Of a DNA stretch of 64,000 bases, positions 39,858-49,298 are shown in pieces. The stretch spans positions 992,001-1,056,000 of the forward strand of contig NZ_CP011786.1 of assembly GCF_001263395.1 (NCBI RefSeq), in the 5' to 3' direction. Source of the DNA: Bifidobacterium actinocoloniiforme DSM 22766. Lineage in GTDB: Bacteria > Actinomycetota > Actinomycetes > Actinomycetales > Bifidobacteriaceae. The translations under genes and the position numbers were made by a program. The stretch's first letter is position 1, and every line of letters begins with the position of its first letter. The notes under the pieces are model-generated. The model worked only from the letters and a program-made list of their open reading frames with translations, was not told the DNA's origin and searched no databases.

Positions 39858-41786
39858 ATGCTTAACAAAGAGGCGACGACGGATTACTGGGTCGGCAGAC
39901 AACTTGAAGAGAACAACATACAGTTCGACCTTCAGGGAAGCCACGTGAAAGAGATCAACGAAGCGTTGAAAAGCGCCTCGAAGCGGGGAACGAAAAAAGT
40001 TGGACGACCTGACGTTGTTGCCATTGTTAATGATTTCGTTCTGGTCGTCGAAGACAAGAACACTCTTTCTAAACATCAGAAACTGACTGGAAAAGATATT
40101 CTGGATGACAGCGTGAAGGCTATCACCGATTACGCAGTCAATGGAGCATGCTTCTACGCCAAACATATAGCTAAGCACACCTCTTTCAAGAAGGTGTTTG
40201 CCGTTGGTGTGTCCGGCGATCCGAAACATCATCAAATCAGCCCATACTGGGTCAATGACAGAGGAGAGTTGAAGAAACTAGATGACATTGAATCCTTCGT
40301 ATGGTTCTCCCCTGGTAACATCCAGGAATATTACACACGCTACGTGCTGGAAGAACCGACACGCATTGAGAAGACCACCGAGCAGATCCTCAAGGATGCC
40401 ACCGAACTCCATGAGTACCTTCGCAACTACGGGAGTCTCAAAGACCAAGACAAACCGTTAGTTGTCGCCGGCATTTTGCTAGCTCTCGAAGAAACAGAAA
40501 ATCATAACTTTAGCATAGAATCTCTTAATGGCGATCAGACCCCAGAGAGCCGCGACGGAGACAAGATAATGAAAGCCATCCGAGCAAGACTGAGGCGATC
40601 CAATGTCGGGCCGGACGCGAAACGAGACAAACTGCTTTCGGAGTTCGACATCATCACCACCAGTTTCAGACTCAACGAGGTCAATGACACGTTGGGCATG
40701 ACCCCGTTGAAGTATTACACGAACTTTCTGAACGACCGGGTATACAAAAACATCAAGTACCAGGATTCTTCAGCAGATTACCTCGGACAGTTCTACGGGA
40801 AATTCATGAGCTATTCAGGAGGCGATGGACAGACACTCGGCATCATCCTCACTCCTCAGCACATTTGCGAACTCATGTGCCGGCTCGTGAAAGTGCGACC
40901 AGACGACGTGGTCTTCGACCCGACATGCGGGACAGGGGGTTTCCTCATAGCTGCCATGCACATGATGATCTCTCAAGCCGAAACAAACACGGACAAAGAC
41001 CGGATCAAGACCAGACAACTGCACGGAATTGAACTGCAAAGCAACATGTTCGCTGTTGCCGTCACCAACATGATTCTACGAGGAGACGGTAAAAGCAACA
41101 TCGAGTGCAGTGATTTCCTGAAAGCCAACCCTGCCCAGCTGCAAACGGAAAAAACCGCGACGGTGGGATTGATGAATCCACCATACTCCCAAGGAAACTC
41201 AGGGGACCCCGACCAGTATGAGCTCTCTTTTGTGGAGCACCTGCTGGACTCCCTGACCGAAGGGGGGCGTGCAGCTGTCATCGTTCCTCAGTCAAGCATG
41301 ACAGGGAAAACAAAGGCCGAGCGGGCATTCAAACACAGCATCCTTTCGAAACACACCCTTGAAGGCGTCATCACTTGCAACCCCGACACGTTCTATGGCG
41401 TCGGCGTCAATCCGGTCATAGCTGTATTCACCGCGCACAAACCCCATCCAACGGAAAAAGTGTGCAAGTTCATCGACTTCCGTGATGACGGATTCACGGT
41501 CCATGCGCATGTAGGCCTGGTAGCCGATGACGCAGCCAAGGATAGGCAACAACACCTGCTGGACGTGTGGAACGGCGCGACTGAGGCATCATCCCAATTC
41601 TGCGTGGAATCAACCGTGAAAGAGGATGACGAATGGCTCCACAGCTTTTACTACTTCAATGACGAAATACCCACAGATGCAGATTTTGAGAAAGCGATCG
41701 GCGATTACCTGACGTTCGAATTCTCCATGATCATGCAAAACCGGGAATACCTCTTCGAGGATGGCGACAATCATGCAACGTCTTGA
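39858..41786 (+). CDS. BcgI-like fused restriction endonuclease-N6 methyltransferase
   Basis: 642 residues. The N-terminal part has RPDVVAIVNDFVLVVEDKN with the Asp...Glu-x-Lys of a PD-(D/E)XK nuclease. The methylase follows: LTPQHICELM, motif I DPTCGTGGFL, and motif IV MNPPYSQ, so both activities look intact. With a separate specificity subunit downstream this matches type IIB/IIG systems such as BcgI, which cut on both sides of their site. The ATG at 39,858 has AGGGAAAG; the upstream ATG at 39,738 would add 40 residues without a ribosome site. GC is lower than the surrounding chromosome, in line with recent transfer. It overlaps the specificity gene by 14 bases. Confidence 0.88.
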   Translation: MLNKEATTDYWVGRQLEENNIQFDLQGSHVKEINEALKSASKRGTKKVGRPDVVAIVNDFVLVVEDKNTLSKHQKLTGKDILDDSVKAITDYAVNGACFYAKHIAKHTSFKKVFAVGVSGDPKHHQISPYWVNDRGELKKLDDIESFVWFSPGNIQEYYTRYVLEEPTRIEKTTEQILKDATELHEYLRNYGSLKDQDKPLVVAGILLALEETENHNFSIESLNGDQTPESRDGDKIMKAIRARLRRSNVGPDAKRDKLLSEFDIITTSFRLNEVNDTLGMTPLKYYTNFLNDRVYKNIKYQDSSADYLGQFYGKFMSYSGGDGQTLGIILTPQHICELMCRLVKVRPDDVVFDPTCGTGGFLIAAMHMMISQAETNTDKDRIKTRQLHGIELQSNMFAVAVTNMILRGDGKSNIECSDFLKANPAQLQTEKTATVGLMNPPYSQGNSGDPDQYELSFVEHLLDSLTEGGRAAVIVPQSSMTGKTKAERAFKHSILSKHTLEGVITCNPDTFYGVGVNPVIAVFTAHKPHPTEKVCKFIDFRDDGFTVHAHVGLVADDAAKDRQQHLLDVWNGATEASSQFCVESTVKEDDEWLHSFYYFNDEIPTDADFEKAIGDYLTFEFSMIMQNREYLFEDGDNHATS

Positions 41787-42828
41787 GGAACACACATGGC
41801 AAGCCTTTCGCTTGGGCGATATCGCAGACATCCGTTCTGGTCGTGACATTTATGCGGGAGAACGTAGAAGTGGTGACACACCGTACGTAACATCAGGCAC
41901 AGCAAATAACGGTATTGGGTATTTCGTGGCCAACTACAACGATTCAATTACATCTAATGCCATATCTGTAAATCGTAACGGCTCCATTGGAGAAGCGTTT
42001 TATCACCCCTATCCAGCTTTGTACGGTAATGACTGCCGTCGCGTCATATTGAGGGACTACACTGACGCAGGAATCCAACTATTCATTGCGCATGCCATCT
42101 CGATGCAGAAACAGGCGTTCAGCTATAGCAGAAAACTTGGCAGTAAACGGCTGACCAATCTCCGTATCATGCTGCCGGTGAATAGTTCGGGCGCACCTGA
42201 TGATGAGTACATGGAGAAATACGCACAGCAAAAACAAAAAGCAATGCTCCTGAAGTACGGAGCTTATGCGGAGCAACAGATCACAAAAATAGGATCTTAC
42301 GTCAAGGTTCCGAAACTCAACGAAAAAGAGTGGGCTCCGTTTAAACTTACAAACATTTTTGAAGAAATTAGTCGTGGAAAACGACTGAAAAAAGCAGATC
42401 ACGTTCCCGGACAATTACCTTACGTCTCATCAACAGCGAGCAATAACGGAATCGATGACTATATCGAAGCCAGCGCCGGAACTCGTGTTTTTAGAAATTG
42501 CATCAGTCTTGCAAACAGCGGTAGTGTAGGAACCGCTTTTTACGAGCCATTCAACTATGTTGCAAGTGACCATGTAACAGCGTTAAAAACAGCACAATCA
42601 TCGAAGTATACATCCTTATTTATGGCTACAGTGATTGCGAAACAAAAATCGAATTTCAATTTTAACCGCGAAATCAACGACATTCGTGTCCACAACATGA
42701 GAATCATGTTACCTGTCAACGACTCAGGCGAACCTGATTACGAATACATGGAACAGTACACCAAGAATATGATGCTACGCAAATACGAGCAGTACCTCAC
42801 ATTTTTAGAAGGTAAAACACGAAACTAA
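41773..42828 (+). CDS. Restriction-modification specificity subunit
   Basis: 351 residues with two target-recognition domains, each opening in the HsdS style (TWQAFRLGDIADIRSGRDIY near residue 8; EWAPFKLTNIFEEISRGKRL near 190) and each closing with a helix (RIMLPVNSSGAPDDEYMEKYAQ; RIMLPVNDSGEPDYEYMEQYTK). The repeated ends show internal duplication. Two different TRDs should read a bipartite site. The overlap with the RM gene implies coupled translation; ATG 41,761 is an alternative start. Low GC like its partner. Confidence 0.87.
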   Translation: MQRLEEHTWQAFRLGDIADIRSGRDIYAGERRSGDTPYVTSGTANNGIGYFVANYNDSITSNAISVNRNGSIGEAFYHPYPALYGNDCRRVILRDYTDAGIQLFIAHAISMQKQAFSYSRKLGSKRLTNLRIMLPVNSSGAPDDEYMEKYAQQKQKAMLLKYGAYAEQQITKIGSYVKVPKLNEKEWAPFKLTNIFEEISRGKRLKKADHVPGQLPYVSSTASNNGIDDYIEASAGTRVFRNCISLANSGSVGTAFYEPFNYVASDHVTALKTAQSSKYTSLFMATVIAKQKSNFNFNREINDIRVHNMRIMLPVNDSGEPDYEYMEQYTKNMMLRKYEQYLTFLEGKTRN

Positions 42829-42868
42829 AACCACCTCAATAGCCCCGCTTCAGCAAAGCTTCTTGCAT

Positions 42869-42937
42869 CTATTCAATGCTGAGTGCTGAGTCTAGCTTAA
42901 GCATGGCCTGCCTGCGCTCGTCCAGGCCGGCGGTCCG
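42869..42937 (-). pseudogene. Integrase-associated tail remnant
   Basis: The minus strand encodes RRTAGLDERRQAMLKLDSAL, then SIE and stop, matching the tail after the prophage integrase at 18,681-18,749 in 19 of 22 or so residues but with many silent differences. It lies beside tRNA-Met in the orientation an integrase gene of this island would have, so it is probably the last trace of that integrase region. Confidence 0.45.
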
Positions 42938-42951
42938 GCGCACGTATAAGC

Positions 42952-42979
42952 GGCCCCGCTTCAGCGGGGCCTTTTGTTT
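42952..42979 (+). terminator. Terminator after the RM operon
   Basis: GGCCCCGCT-TC-AGCGGGGCC followed by TTTTGTTTT. A near copy of the sequence from the hairpin's right arm through the T-run occurs at 39,640-39,655, left of the RM genes. Confidence 0.8.
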
Positions 42980-43081
42980 TGCCGTCCTACGTTCGCTTTG
43001 TTCCCGCATGGGCTCAGATAAGCATTTTAGTATACATTTAGTATACATTTGCCGTCCCAATCAATGGTTATCGGCAATCAT

Positions 43082-43116
43082 AAAACCTCTGCAACCGTTG
43101 TGGTTGCAGAGGTTTT
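43082..43116 (-). terminator. tRNA-Met terminator
   Basis: Fifteen-base arms (AAAACCTCTGCAACC / GGTTGCAGAGGTTTT) with a five-base loop, starting six bases after the tRNA 3' end. Confidence 0.85.
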
Positions 43117-43122
43117 AATGAG

Positions 43123-43196
43123 TGGGGCCTCAGGGGCTTGAACCCTGGACCGAACGATTATGAGTCGTTTGCTCTAACCGACTGAGCTAAGGCCCC
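43123..43196 (-). tRNA. tRNA-Met(CAT)
   Basis: 74 bases. Acceptor GGGGCCT/AGGCCCC with discriminator A, D loop AGTCGGTTAGA, anticodon stem AACGA with loop CTCATAA (anticodon CAT), and T arm with GTTCAAGCC. CCA is not encoded. It is of elongator type by its acceptor and D loop, although tRNA-Ile(CAT) cannot be excluded without comparing identity elements. It is the right boundary of the decayed island. Confidence 0.9.
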
Positions 43197-43252
43197 ACGC
43201 TGGCCTCAGGCCAACAGCATTACTTTAGCAAGAGCACTTGTCAAAGCGAGCG

Positions 43253-44906
43253 CTAAGCGGCACGGCGGGTCAGCTCGTTGTAAGCGGGCAGGCCCATGTA
43301 GTTGAAGGCCGCGTGATCGATTCGGCTGCTGGCCACCGCGCTGACCTTGGCGTACCACAGGGGGATGGCCGGCAGATCGTTCAGGAGCTGGGACTGGGCC
43401 TGGCGGTAAGTGTCGAAAGCCTGGGCCCGGTCCGTCTGCCGGGCTGCCTGGGCAATCAGGGCGTCGAATGTAGCGCTCTTGTAATCACCGTAGTTGAGCC
43501 CCTTGCCGTCAGCCGCTGAGGAGGCGTACCCCTCGACCAAGTAGCCCTCCGGGTAGGGGTAGTCGGACTGGTGACCGGAGCTGAACGCCGAGTGGATCTG
43601 GCGTGCGTTGACCGCGGTCTTGAACTCCTTGCCGGTAGGGAACGTGTTGCTGCGGGCTTGGATGGCCCAAAGTCTGATGGACCGAATTGACCAGGGCGTC
43701 CACCCAGTCCTTGTCGCTGCCGTCGGCAGGGTATGCGATTTCGAGTACGCCTGACCACGGCGAGATGGCATCGGCCCGCTTCCAAAGCTCGCGTGCCTTG
43801 CCGGCATCGTAGGACAACACCTCCCCGCCGTTCAACCGCTTGGAATAACCGGCAATCGTGGGCGCAGTGAAGTCAGTGGCAGGGGTCACCGATCCTCGAA
43901 ACACCTTGCTTGCCACCTCGGCTCGGTCGATTGAGCGCGATATGGCCGCCCGTCGCAAGGCCCCCTCAGCCCCCTGGAAGTGAGGCAGGTTGGATGGGAT
44001 GGTCAGGGATTTGAAGGCAGGTCCGGGCTTGGTGAAGGCCTGGACCCGCGGCTCGCTGCGATAGGTGGCCAACGAGGAGACCGGTACCGCGTCCAGGACG
44101 TCCAAGTTGCCGGCCTCCACATCCGCGTAGGCGGCTTCCAGGCTCTGATAGTCGCGGAAGGTGACGCCACCATTGCGAACCTTGCGGGGGCCCCGGTACC
44201 CCGGGTCCTTGACCAGGCTGATCGACTGGTTGGGTGTCCAGGACTTGAACCGGTAGGGCCCGTTGCCGATTGGATGGCGGCCGAAAGCGGCGATGTCCTT
44301 ATAAGCCACCGAAGGCAAGGGCAGGAAGGAGACATCGCCCACCTTATAGGGGAAGGACGAGTCAGGCGCATTGAGCTGGACTCGGAGGGTGGAAGCATCC
44401 GGCGCGCTCAGGCCGGACAGGATGGCGTCCTTGGACCCGTGCGGGTTCTGAAGGTCCTCATAACCGGCGATCGTGGAGAATATCGACCCACCGGTCTGCC
44501 CGTTGGCCACGTTGGCCGCGAACGACCATGCGCGCGCGTAGGTCATCGCCCCAATCGGCTCTCCGTTGGAGAAGCGCAGGCCTGGTTTGAGCTTAATCGT
44601 GTAAGCGGAAGCGTCCTGGTTCGGGGTGATCGAGTCGGCGTTCGCGTAAATCAGGCGCCCGTCGTCGCCGAACGTGACCAAACCATCGAACAGGAGGGTG
44701 GCCAACTTCCAACCAGCCGTGTCGGTCACCTTGCTTGGGGTCAGATCGGAAGAGGGCTCCACGTTGTTGACCGTGATGATCGCGTTGGAATCAACCTGAC
44801 CGGCGGACTGACCCGGGCGCGTCGACGAGGACGGGGACCCGCAGGCCGTCAGGGCCAGGGTCAGAAGGGTCACCGAACTTACAGCACTGACTATTGCAGC
44901 ACGCAT
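43253..44906 (-). pseudogene. Peptide/oligosaccharide ABC transporter substrate-binding lipoprotein with frameshift
   Basis: SBP family 5. Signal peptide with lipobox LTAC, then ITVNNVEPSSDLTPSKV, GLRFSNGEPIGAMTYARAW (the family signature region) and NGPYRFKSW. The frame is broken near 43,660-43,675 at TTTGGGCC: before it the reading is DWVDALVNSV, after it the +1 frame gives ARSNTFPTGKEFKTAVNARQ to the end (NELTRRAA). About 410 residues precede the break and 140 follow. A real mutation or an assembly error cannot be told apart. ATG 44,906 follows GAAAGGA. Confidence 0.8.
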
Positions 44907-44970
44907 AGCGAAGCCGATCCTTTCCATAGTTTCGTTATCAATACGACCGTTAATTGGCAGGGGACACCGT

Positions 44971-45609
44971 TCATCGGGCCTGGCACCTCCGCCCGGAGGC
45001 GAACCGGTCCAAAGCGCCTGTCTTCGCAATGGCCTTGTAAAGCATCCAGCTGACGAAACCGGCGAACACGATTCCGCTGATAGCCTCGCAGACAGTGCCG
45101 ATCAGCCCCCGCGGGCTCAGGAAAGCGACGCCCTGATAGAAGAACGCCAGCAGGAAGGCGTTGTAGACCAGGGCCACCAGCAGCCCTGCGGCGATTGTGA
45201 GCGACAGGGTCCAGCGACGGTAGCGGAAGATGGCGTAGACCACTTCAGCGCACAGGCCTTGTATGACGGCTTCGAGGATGATCATGCCCAACCCGTAGGC
45301 GTTGCCGAAGAGAATCTCGACCAGGGCGCCGACCACATTCGCGTAGACGGCGGCCCCGGGCTTGCGGATGATCAGCAGGTTCATGGTCACCGGGAAGTAG
45401 AAGAGGCCATGCAGAAGGGAGGCCGCGCCCGGAAGGAGGGCTGTCATCAGGGGGAAGACCCAGGCGGACAGGGCCGACGCCGCCCAGTATATCAAACCGG
45501 AGACCACGCCCAGGGCCGCGCCCACCGCTATGTCGACCGGCCTCCAGCGCAGGGAGTGAGATTTAACGGGGATGGGCGCGCCCACATTCGTATTGTTGTT
45601 CGCTGTCAT
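44971..45609 (-). CDS. ykoE-like: ECF transporter S component, YkoE-like
   Basis: 212 residues with about six membrane segments (VDIAVGAALGVVSGLIYWAASAL ... FYFPVTMNLLIIRKPGAAVYANVVGALVEILFG). The layout matches the YkoE family, S components that recognise thiamine-related pyrimidines. The ATP-binding and T components are not in the window. AAGGAG precedes the ATG at 45,609. It ends 64 bases before the SBP gene start. Confidence 0.78.
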   Translation of the reverse strand: MTANNNTNVGAPIPVKSHSLRWRPVDIAVGAALGVVSGLIYWAASALSAWVFPLMTALLPGAASLLHGLFYFPVTMNLLIIRKPGAAVYANVVGALVEILFGNAYGLGMIILEAVIQGLCAEVVYAIFRYRRWTLSLTIAAGLLVALVYNAFLLAFFYQGVAFLSPRGLIGTVCEAISGIVFAGFVSWMLYKAIAKTGALDRFASGRRCQAR

Positions 45610-45968
45610 GACGCTCCTTGCGATCCACCCGCGCCCCTGCGCGGCCCGTGCGCACAGTGCCGGCTTTGCGGGACTGCCCCGCGAGCACCCCCTTGACCTG
45701 CGCACGTCGGACGGAGCCGCTCTTGAGCCACTCTAGTCTGCCGAATCCCGGCTGAACAGGGGTCGCGTGCCCTCAGCGAACTCGGCGGCGAACATCGAAT
45801 TCGTAACGGTCCCTCCCCCGGCCCGGTAAACGCGACGCCAAGGTCCGGTGCCGCGCGAACGGAGAGGCTTTGCGCGAGGAGGAAACGGGCGAACCTCGTC
45901 GCAAGCCCCCTCTAGCATGGAAGTAGTGTAAGAGGCTAGAATTTCAACATTTTCAGTGAGGTTTCCAC
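45610..45968. promoter_or_regulatory. Divergent intergenic region ykoE-like / ettA
   Basis: The ykoE leader on the minus strand contains a GCGGG-GCAGT-CCCGC hairpin near 45,670-45,690. On the plus side a TAGAAT -10 candidate lies near 45,936. I looked for a TPP riboswitch and found only partial likeness (see rejected items). No gene is supported here. Confidence 0.4.
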
Positions 45969-47645
45969 TTGGCTGAGTTCATCTATCAAATGATTAAAGC
46001 GCGTAAGTCCTTCGGCGACCGCGCCATCCTGGACGACGTGACCCTGAGCTTCCTGCCCGGGGCCAAGATCGGCGTCGTCGGCCCTAACGGCATGGGCAAG
46101 TCCACCCTGCTCAAGATCATGGCCGGCCTGGAGACCGTCTCCAACGGGGAGGCGCAGCTCACCCCTGGCTACAGCGTCGGCATCCTCCAGCAGGAACCCC
46201 CGCTGGACGAAGACAAGACCGTGGGCGAGAACATCAAGCAGGCCTTCGGACCCGTCATGGACAAAGTTCAGCGCTTCAACCAAATCGGTGAGGAGATGGC
46301 CAATCCAGACGCCGACTACGATGCCCTGATGGCTGAAATGGGCAAGCTGCAAGAAGAGATTGACGCGGCCGACGGCTGGGACCTGGACTCCCAGCTGGAG
46401 CAGGCCATGGATGCACTCCAGTGCCCCGACCCGGATACCCCGGTCTCGGTCTGCTCGGGTGGCGAACGCCGCCGTGTGGCCCTGTGCAAGCTCCTGCTGG
46501 AAGCGCCCGACCTCCTCCTGCTCGACGAGCCCACCAACCACCTGGACGCCGAATCCATCCTGTGGCTGGAGCAGTTCCTCCACACCTACAAGGGCGCTGT
46601 CCTGGCCGTCACCCACGACCGCTACTTCCTGGACAACGTGGCCGAATGGATTTGCGAGGTCGATCGCGGACAGCTCTACCCCTACCAGGGCAACTACACC
46701 ACTTACCTGGAGACCAAGGCCAAGCGTCTGGAGGTCCAAGGCCAGAAGGACGCCAAACTGGCTAAGCGGCTCAACTCGGAGCTGGACTGGGTGCGCTCCT
46801 CCCCCAAGGCCCGACAGGCGAAGAACAAGGCACGTCTGGAGCGCTACGAGCAGATGGAGGACGAGGCCCGGCGCAACCAGAAGCTGGACTTCTCCGAGAT
46901 TCAGATCCCGCCGGGGCCCCGCCTGGGTTCCAAGGTCTTGGAGGCCGAGCACATCCACAAGGCATTCGGCGACCGCGTGCTGATCGATGACCTGTCGTTC
47001 ACGCTTCCCCGCAACGGCATCGTGGGCGTCATCGGCCCCAACGGAGTCGGCAAGTCCACCCTCTTCAAGACGATTGTGGGCCTGGAGCCCCTGACCTCCG
47101 GCGATTTGGAGGTGGGCGACACGGTCAGAATCTCCTACGTGGACCAGAACCGCGAGGGCATCGACCCCGACAAGAACCTGTGGGAGGTCGTCTCTGACGG
47201 CAACGACTTCATCGAAGTCGGCGGCATCGAGGTGCCCACCCGCGCCTACGTGGCCTCATTCGGATTCAAGGGTTCCGACCAGCAGAAGCCAGCGGGCGTC
47301 CTATCCGGCGGCGAGCGCAACCGGCTCAACCTGGCCTTGACCCTCAAGCAGGGCGGCAACCTGCTCCTGCTCGACGAGCCTACCAACGACTTGGATGTGG
47401 AGACCCTGGAATCCTTGGAGAACGCCTTGCTGGCCTTCCCCGGCTGCGCGGTGGTCATCTCCCACGACCGTTGGTTCCTGGACCGCATCGCCACCCACAT
47501 CCTGGCTTGGGAGGGCACCGACGAGAACCCCGCCTCCTGGTACTGGTTCGAAGGCAACTTCCAAGCCTACCAAGAGAACAAAGTGACCCGCTTGGGCGAG
47601 GAGGCCTCCCGCCCCCACCGCCTCCACCGCAAGCTCACCCGCTAA
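45969..47645 (+). CDS. ettA: ABC-F translation factor EttA
   Basis: 558 residues. Two ABC domains: Walker A NGMGKST and NGVGKST, signatures CSGGERRRV and LSGGERNRL, Walker B LLDEPTNHLD and LLDEPTNDLD. The N terminus MAEFIYQMIKARKSFG and the arm region match EttA, which gates ribosomes entering elongation by ATP/ADP ratio. The start is TTG at 45,969, with GAGG upstream; its position equals the family start, so a rare initiation codon is likely. Confidence 0.95.
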   Translation: MAEFIYQMIKARKSFGDRAILDDVTLSFLPGAKIGVVGPNGMGKSTLLKIMAGLETVSNGEAQLTPGYSVGILQQEPPLDEDKTVGENIKQAFGPVMDKVQRFNQIGEEMANPDADYDALMAEMGKLQEEIDAADGWDLDSQLEQAMDALQCPDPDTPVSVCSGGERRRVALCKLLLEAPDLLLLDEPTNHLDAESILWLEQFLHTYKGAVLAVTHDRYFLDNVAEWICEVDRGQLYPYQGNYTTYLETKAKRLEVQGQKDAKLAKRLNSELDWVRSSPKARQAKNKARLERYEQMEDEARRNQKLDFSEIQIPPGPRLGSKVLEAEHIHKAFGDRVLIDDLSFTLPRNGIVGVIGPNGVGKSTLFKTIVGLEPLTSGDLEVGDTVRISYVDQNREGIDPDKNLWEVVSDGNDFIEVGGIEVPTRAYVASFGFKGSDQQKPAGVLSGGERNRLNLALTLKQGGNLLLLDEPTNDLDVETLESLENALLAFPGCAVVISHDRWFLDRIATHILAWEGTDENPASWYWFEGNFQAYQENKVTRLGEEASRPHRLHRKLTR

Positions 47646-47670
47646 GGGAGGGCAACCGCATAAATCTGAG

Positions 47671-47705
47671 CCTGCAGGCAGCCGGCGCGCATGGCTGCCT
47701 GCAGG
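47671..47705 (+). terminator. Hairpin after ettA
   Basis: Thirteen-base perfect arms (CCTGCAGGCAGCC / GGCTGCCTGCAGG) with a nine-base loop; no T-run follows, so termination may be partial. Confidence 0.6.
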
Positions 47706-47816
47706 GTGCTTGCAGACCGTATGTTTCCGCCTGCCTATAGACTGCTCACCAGCGTCTTATGGGGGGTGGGCAACAGGCTCGGCGCGCGAAATAGATTCCG
47801 TTGGGAGAATTACGGC

Positions 47817-48725
47817 ATGTCAAATCAAAACACAACCGTGGGCGCTGCGGTGGATGTCCTTTCACTGCATATGGAGGAAGGAGCCAACGATCCCCTCCAC
47901 CTGACCGGCTCCAGCCTCCCCTTCCCCACAGGTCGCATCTACGGCGGGCAGATCATGGCCCAATCGATCATGGCGGCCTCTTGGTCCGTACCCAAGGACC
48001 GCGTGCCGAACTCAGTGCACGGCTACTACCTGCGCACCGGACTGCTGGATCAGGATGTGCGCTTCGACGTGCAGAACCTGCGCGACGGCCGCTCCTACTC
48101 CACAAGGATGGTGGACGCCAGCCAGCCGGACCGGGCCATACTCAAAGTCATGCTCTCCTTCCAAGAGACCGGGCAGGAGGGCGTGAAATACGCCGATCCG
48201 ATGCCGGTGGGGCTGCCCGACCCGGAGGGCCTGACCTCCGCCCGGGAGCTGATGGCCCCCTATGCCGCCGATTCGGCTTTCGCCGCCTACTACGCTGAAC
48301 AATCCCCCTTCGACATCCGACACATCACCCCTACGATCATGCTAGGACCCGACCAAACCTCGCAGGAGGCGGATAGCGGCCGGCAGATGGTTTGGATGCG
48401 CACCAACGGCCGAGCCCGCATGAACCAGACCATGCAGCGGGCCATGCTAGCCCTGGGCTGCGATCAGCTCATGATGGAACCAGCCCTGCGCCGCACCGGG
48501 CTGTCAATCTCCACGCCCGGCATCTCCTACGCTTCGATCGACCACTCCATGTGGTGGTACGAGGACATCGACATGTCTGACTGGGTCTTGTTCGTGCAGG
48601 ACACTTCGGTTGCGGACCACGGCAGGGCCCTGTGCTCGGCGAAGGTCTACCAAAGGGGCGAGCTGGTCTCCGCGATGGCGCAGGAAGCGATGATTCGTGT
48701 GCCTAAGCCTGCCGCCGCGGACTAA
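47817..48725 (+). CDS. tesB: Acyl-CoA thioesterase II
   Basis: 302 residues, double hot-dog fold. GRIYGGQIMAQSIMAAS and SVHGYYLRTG in the first half and SISTPGISYASIDHSMWWY in the second are typical of TesB, which hydrolyses acyl-CoA in the cytoplasm. TGGGAGAA precedes the ATG at 47,817; the in-frame upstream extension lacks support. Confidence 0.92.
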   Translation: MSNQNTTVGAAVDVLSLHMEEGANDPLHLTGSSLPFPTGRIYGGQIMAQSIMAASWSVPKDRVPNSVHGYYLRTGLLDQDVRFDVQNLRDGRSYSTRMVDASQPDRAILKVMLSFQETGQEGVKYADPMPVGLPDPEGLTSARELMAPYAADSAFAAYYAEQSPFDIRHITPTIMLGPDQTSQEADSGRQMVWMRTNGRARMNQTMQRAMLALGCDQLMMEPALRRTGLSISTPGISYASIDHSMWWYEDIDMSDWVLFVQDTSVADHGRALCSAKVYQRGELVSAMAQEAMIRVPKPAAAD

Positions 48726-48737
48726 TCACGCCGGGAC

Positions 48738-49298
48738 TCAGCCCTCAGCGGCCCCAGCGGCGTCAGCAAAGCCCTGATCGGACATGCCTTTCTGAGCGGT
48801 TCCAGCCAGGCGCTGGCGTTCGGCCCGCCGCTTGCCCTCAGGGCTCTCAGGCCCATCGTTCGGGGGCAGCTGGCAGAGCCACTCCCCGACGATTCCGATG
48901 ATGATGTCGATTAAGCAGACCAAGGCCGCGATCGCGCATTCGACGATGACGCGCTCATAGTACGGCGCCTCCCTGTGGGGCAGGCAGGAGAGCCCTTGCC
49001 CCCCATACCAGCCCAAGAGGGCGGCGCAAGCCACTCCCAGCGCCTTGGACAGCAGGAGGGCGTTGACCGCGAACTGCGGATCCATCTGCTTACGCTCCCC
49101 CTTAGCGTACTTGTGGACCTGGTAGGCCATCAGCAGGATGATCACGCCGGCGATCAGCAGGAGGGCGGGGACCACCCAGGGGGCGCCCAGCATATCGATC
49201 CGCCTATGCTCGTCGATCTGTACCAGGCAGGCGCCGCCAAGCAGCCCCAGTCCAAGCGCCAGCAGGTAGTACACGGCCGGCGTGCGTCCCATCTTCAT
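48738..49298 (-). CDS. DUF3180-type membrane protein of folate locus
   Basis: 186 residues, four hydrophobic segments (YYLLALGLGLLGGACLV, WVVPALLLIAGVIILLMAY, ALLLSKALGVACAALLGWYGG, VECAIAALVCLIDIIIGIVGEW). DUF3180 proteins follow folB/folK in actinobacteria, as here, with an ATGA overlap. GGGAGG precedes the ATG at 49,298. Role unknown. Confidence 0.75.
   Translation of the reverse strand: MKMGRTPAVYYLLALGLGLLGGACLVQIDEHRRIDMLGAPWVVPALLLIAGVIILLMAYQVHKYAKGERKQMDPQFAVNALLLSKALGVACAALLGWYGGQGLSCLPHREAPYYERVIVECAIAALVCLIDIIIGIVGEWLCQLPPNDGPESPEGKRRAERQRLAGTAQKGMSDQGFADAAGAAEG

Noticed and set aside
43655-43680. Programmed ribosomal frameshift in the SBP gene
   Set aside because: No slippery heptamer with a downstream stem or upstream Shine-Dalgarno-like stimulator is evident; mutation or error is simpler.
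45733-45918. 61-codon minus-strand frame upstream of the YkoE-like gene
   Set aside because: Arg/Gly/Pro-rich, no ribosome site, no domain, and located in a divergent promoter region.
45720-45968. TPP riboswitch upstream of the YkoE-like gene
   Set aside because: Fragments such as GCTGAGG and GACCCC are present on the minus strand, but the conserved CTGAGA and the ACCTGATCTGG-type core are missing.
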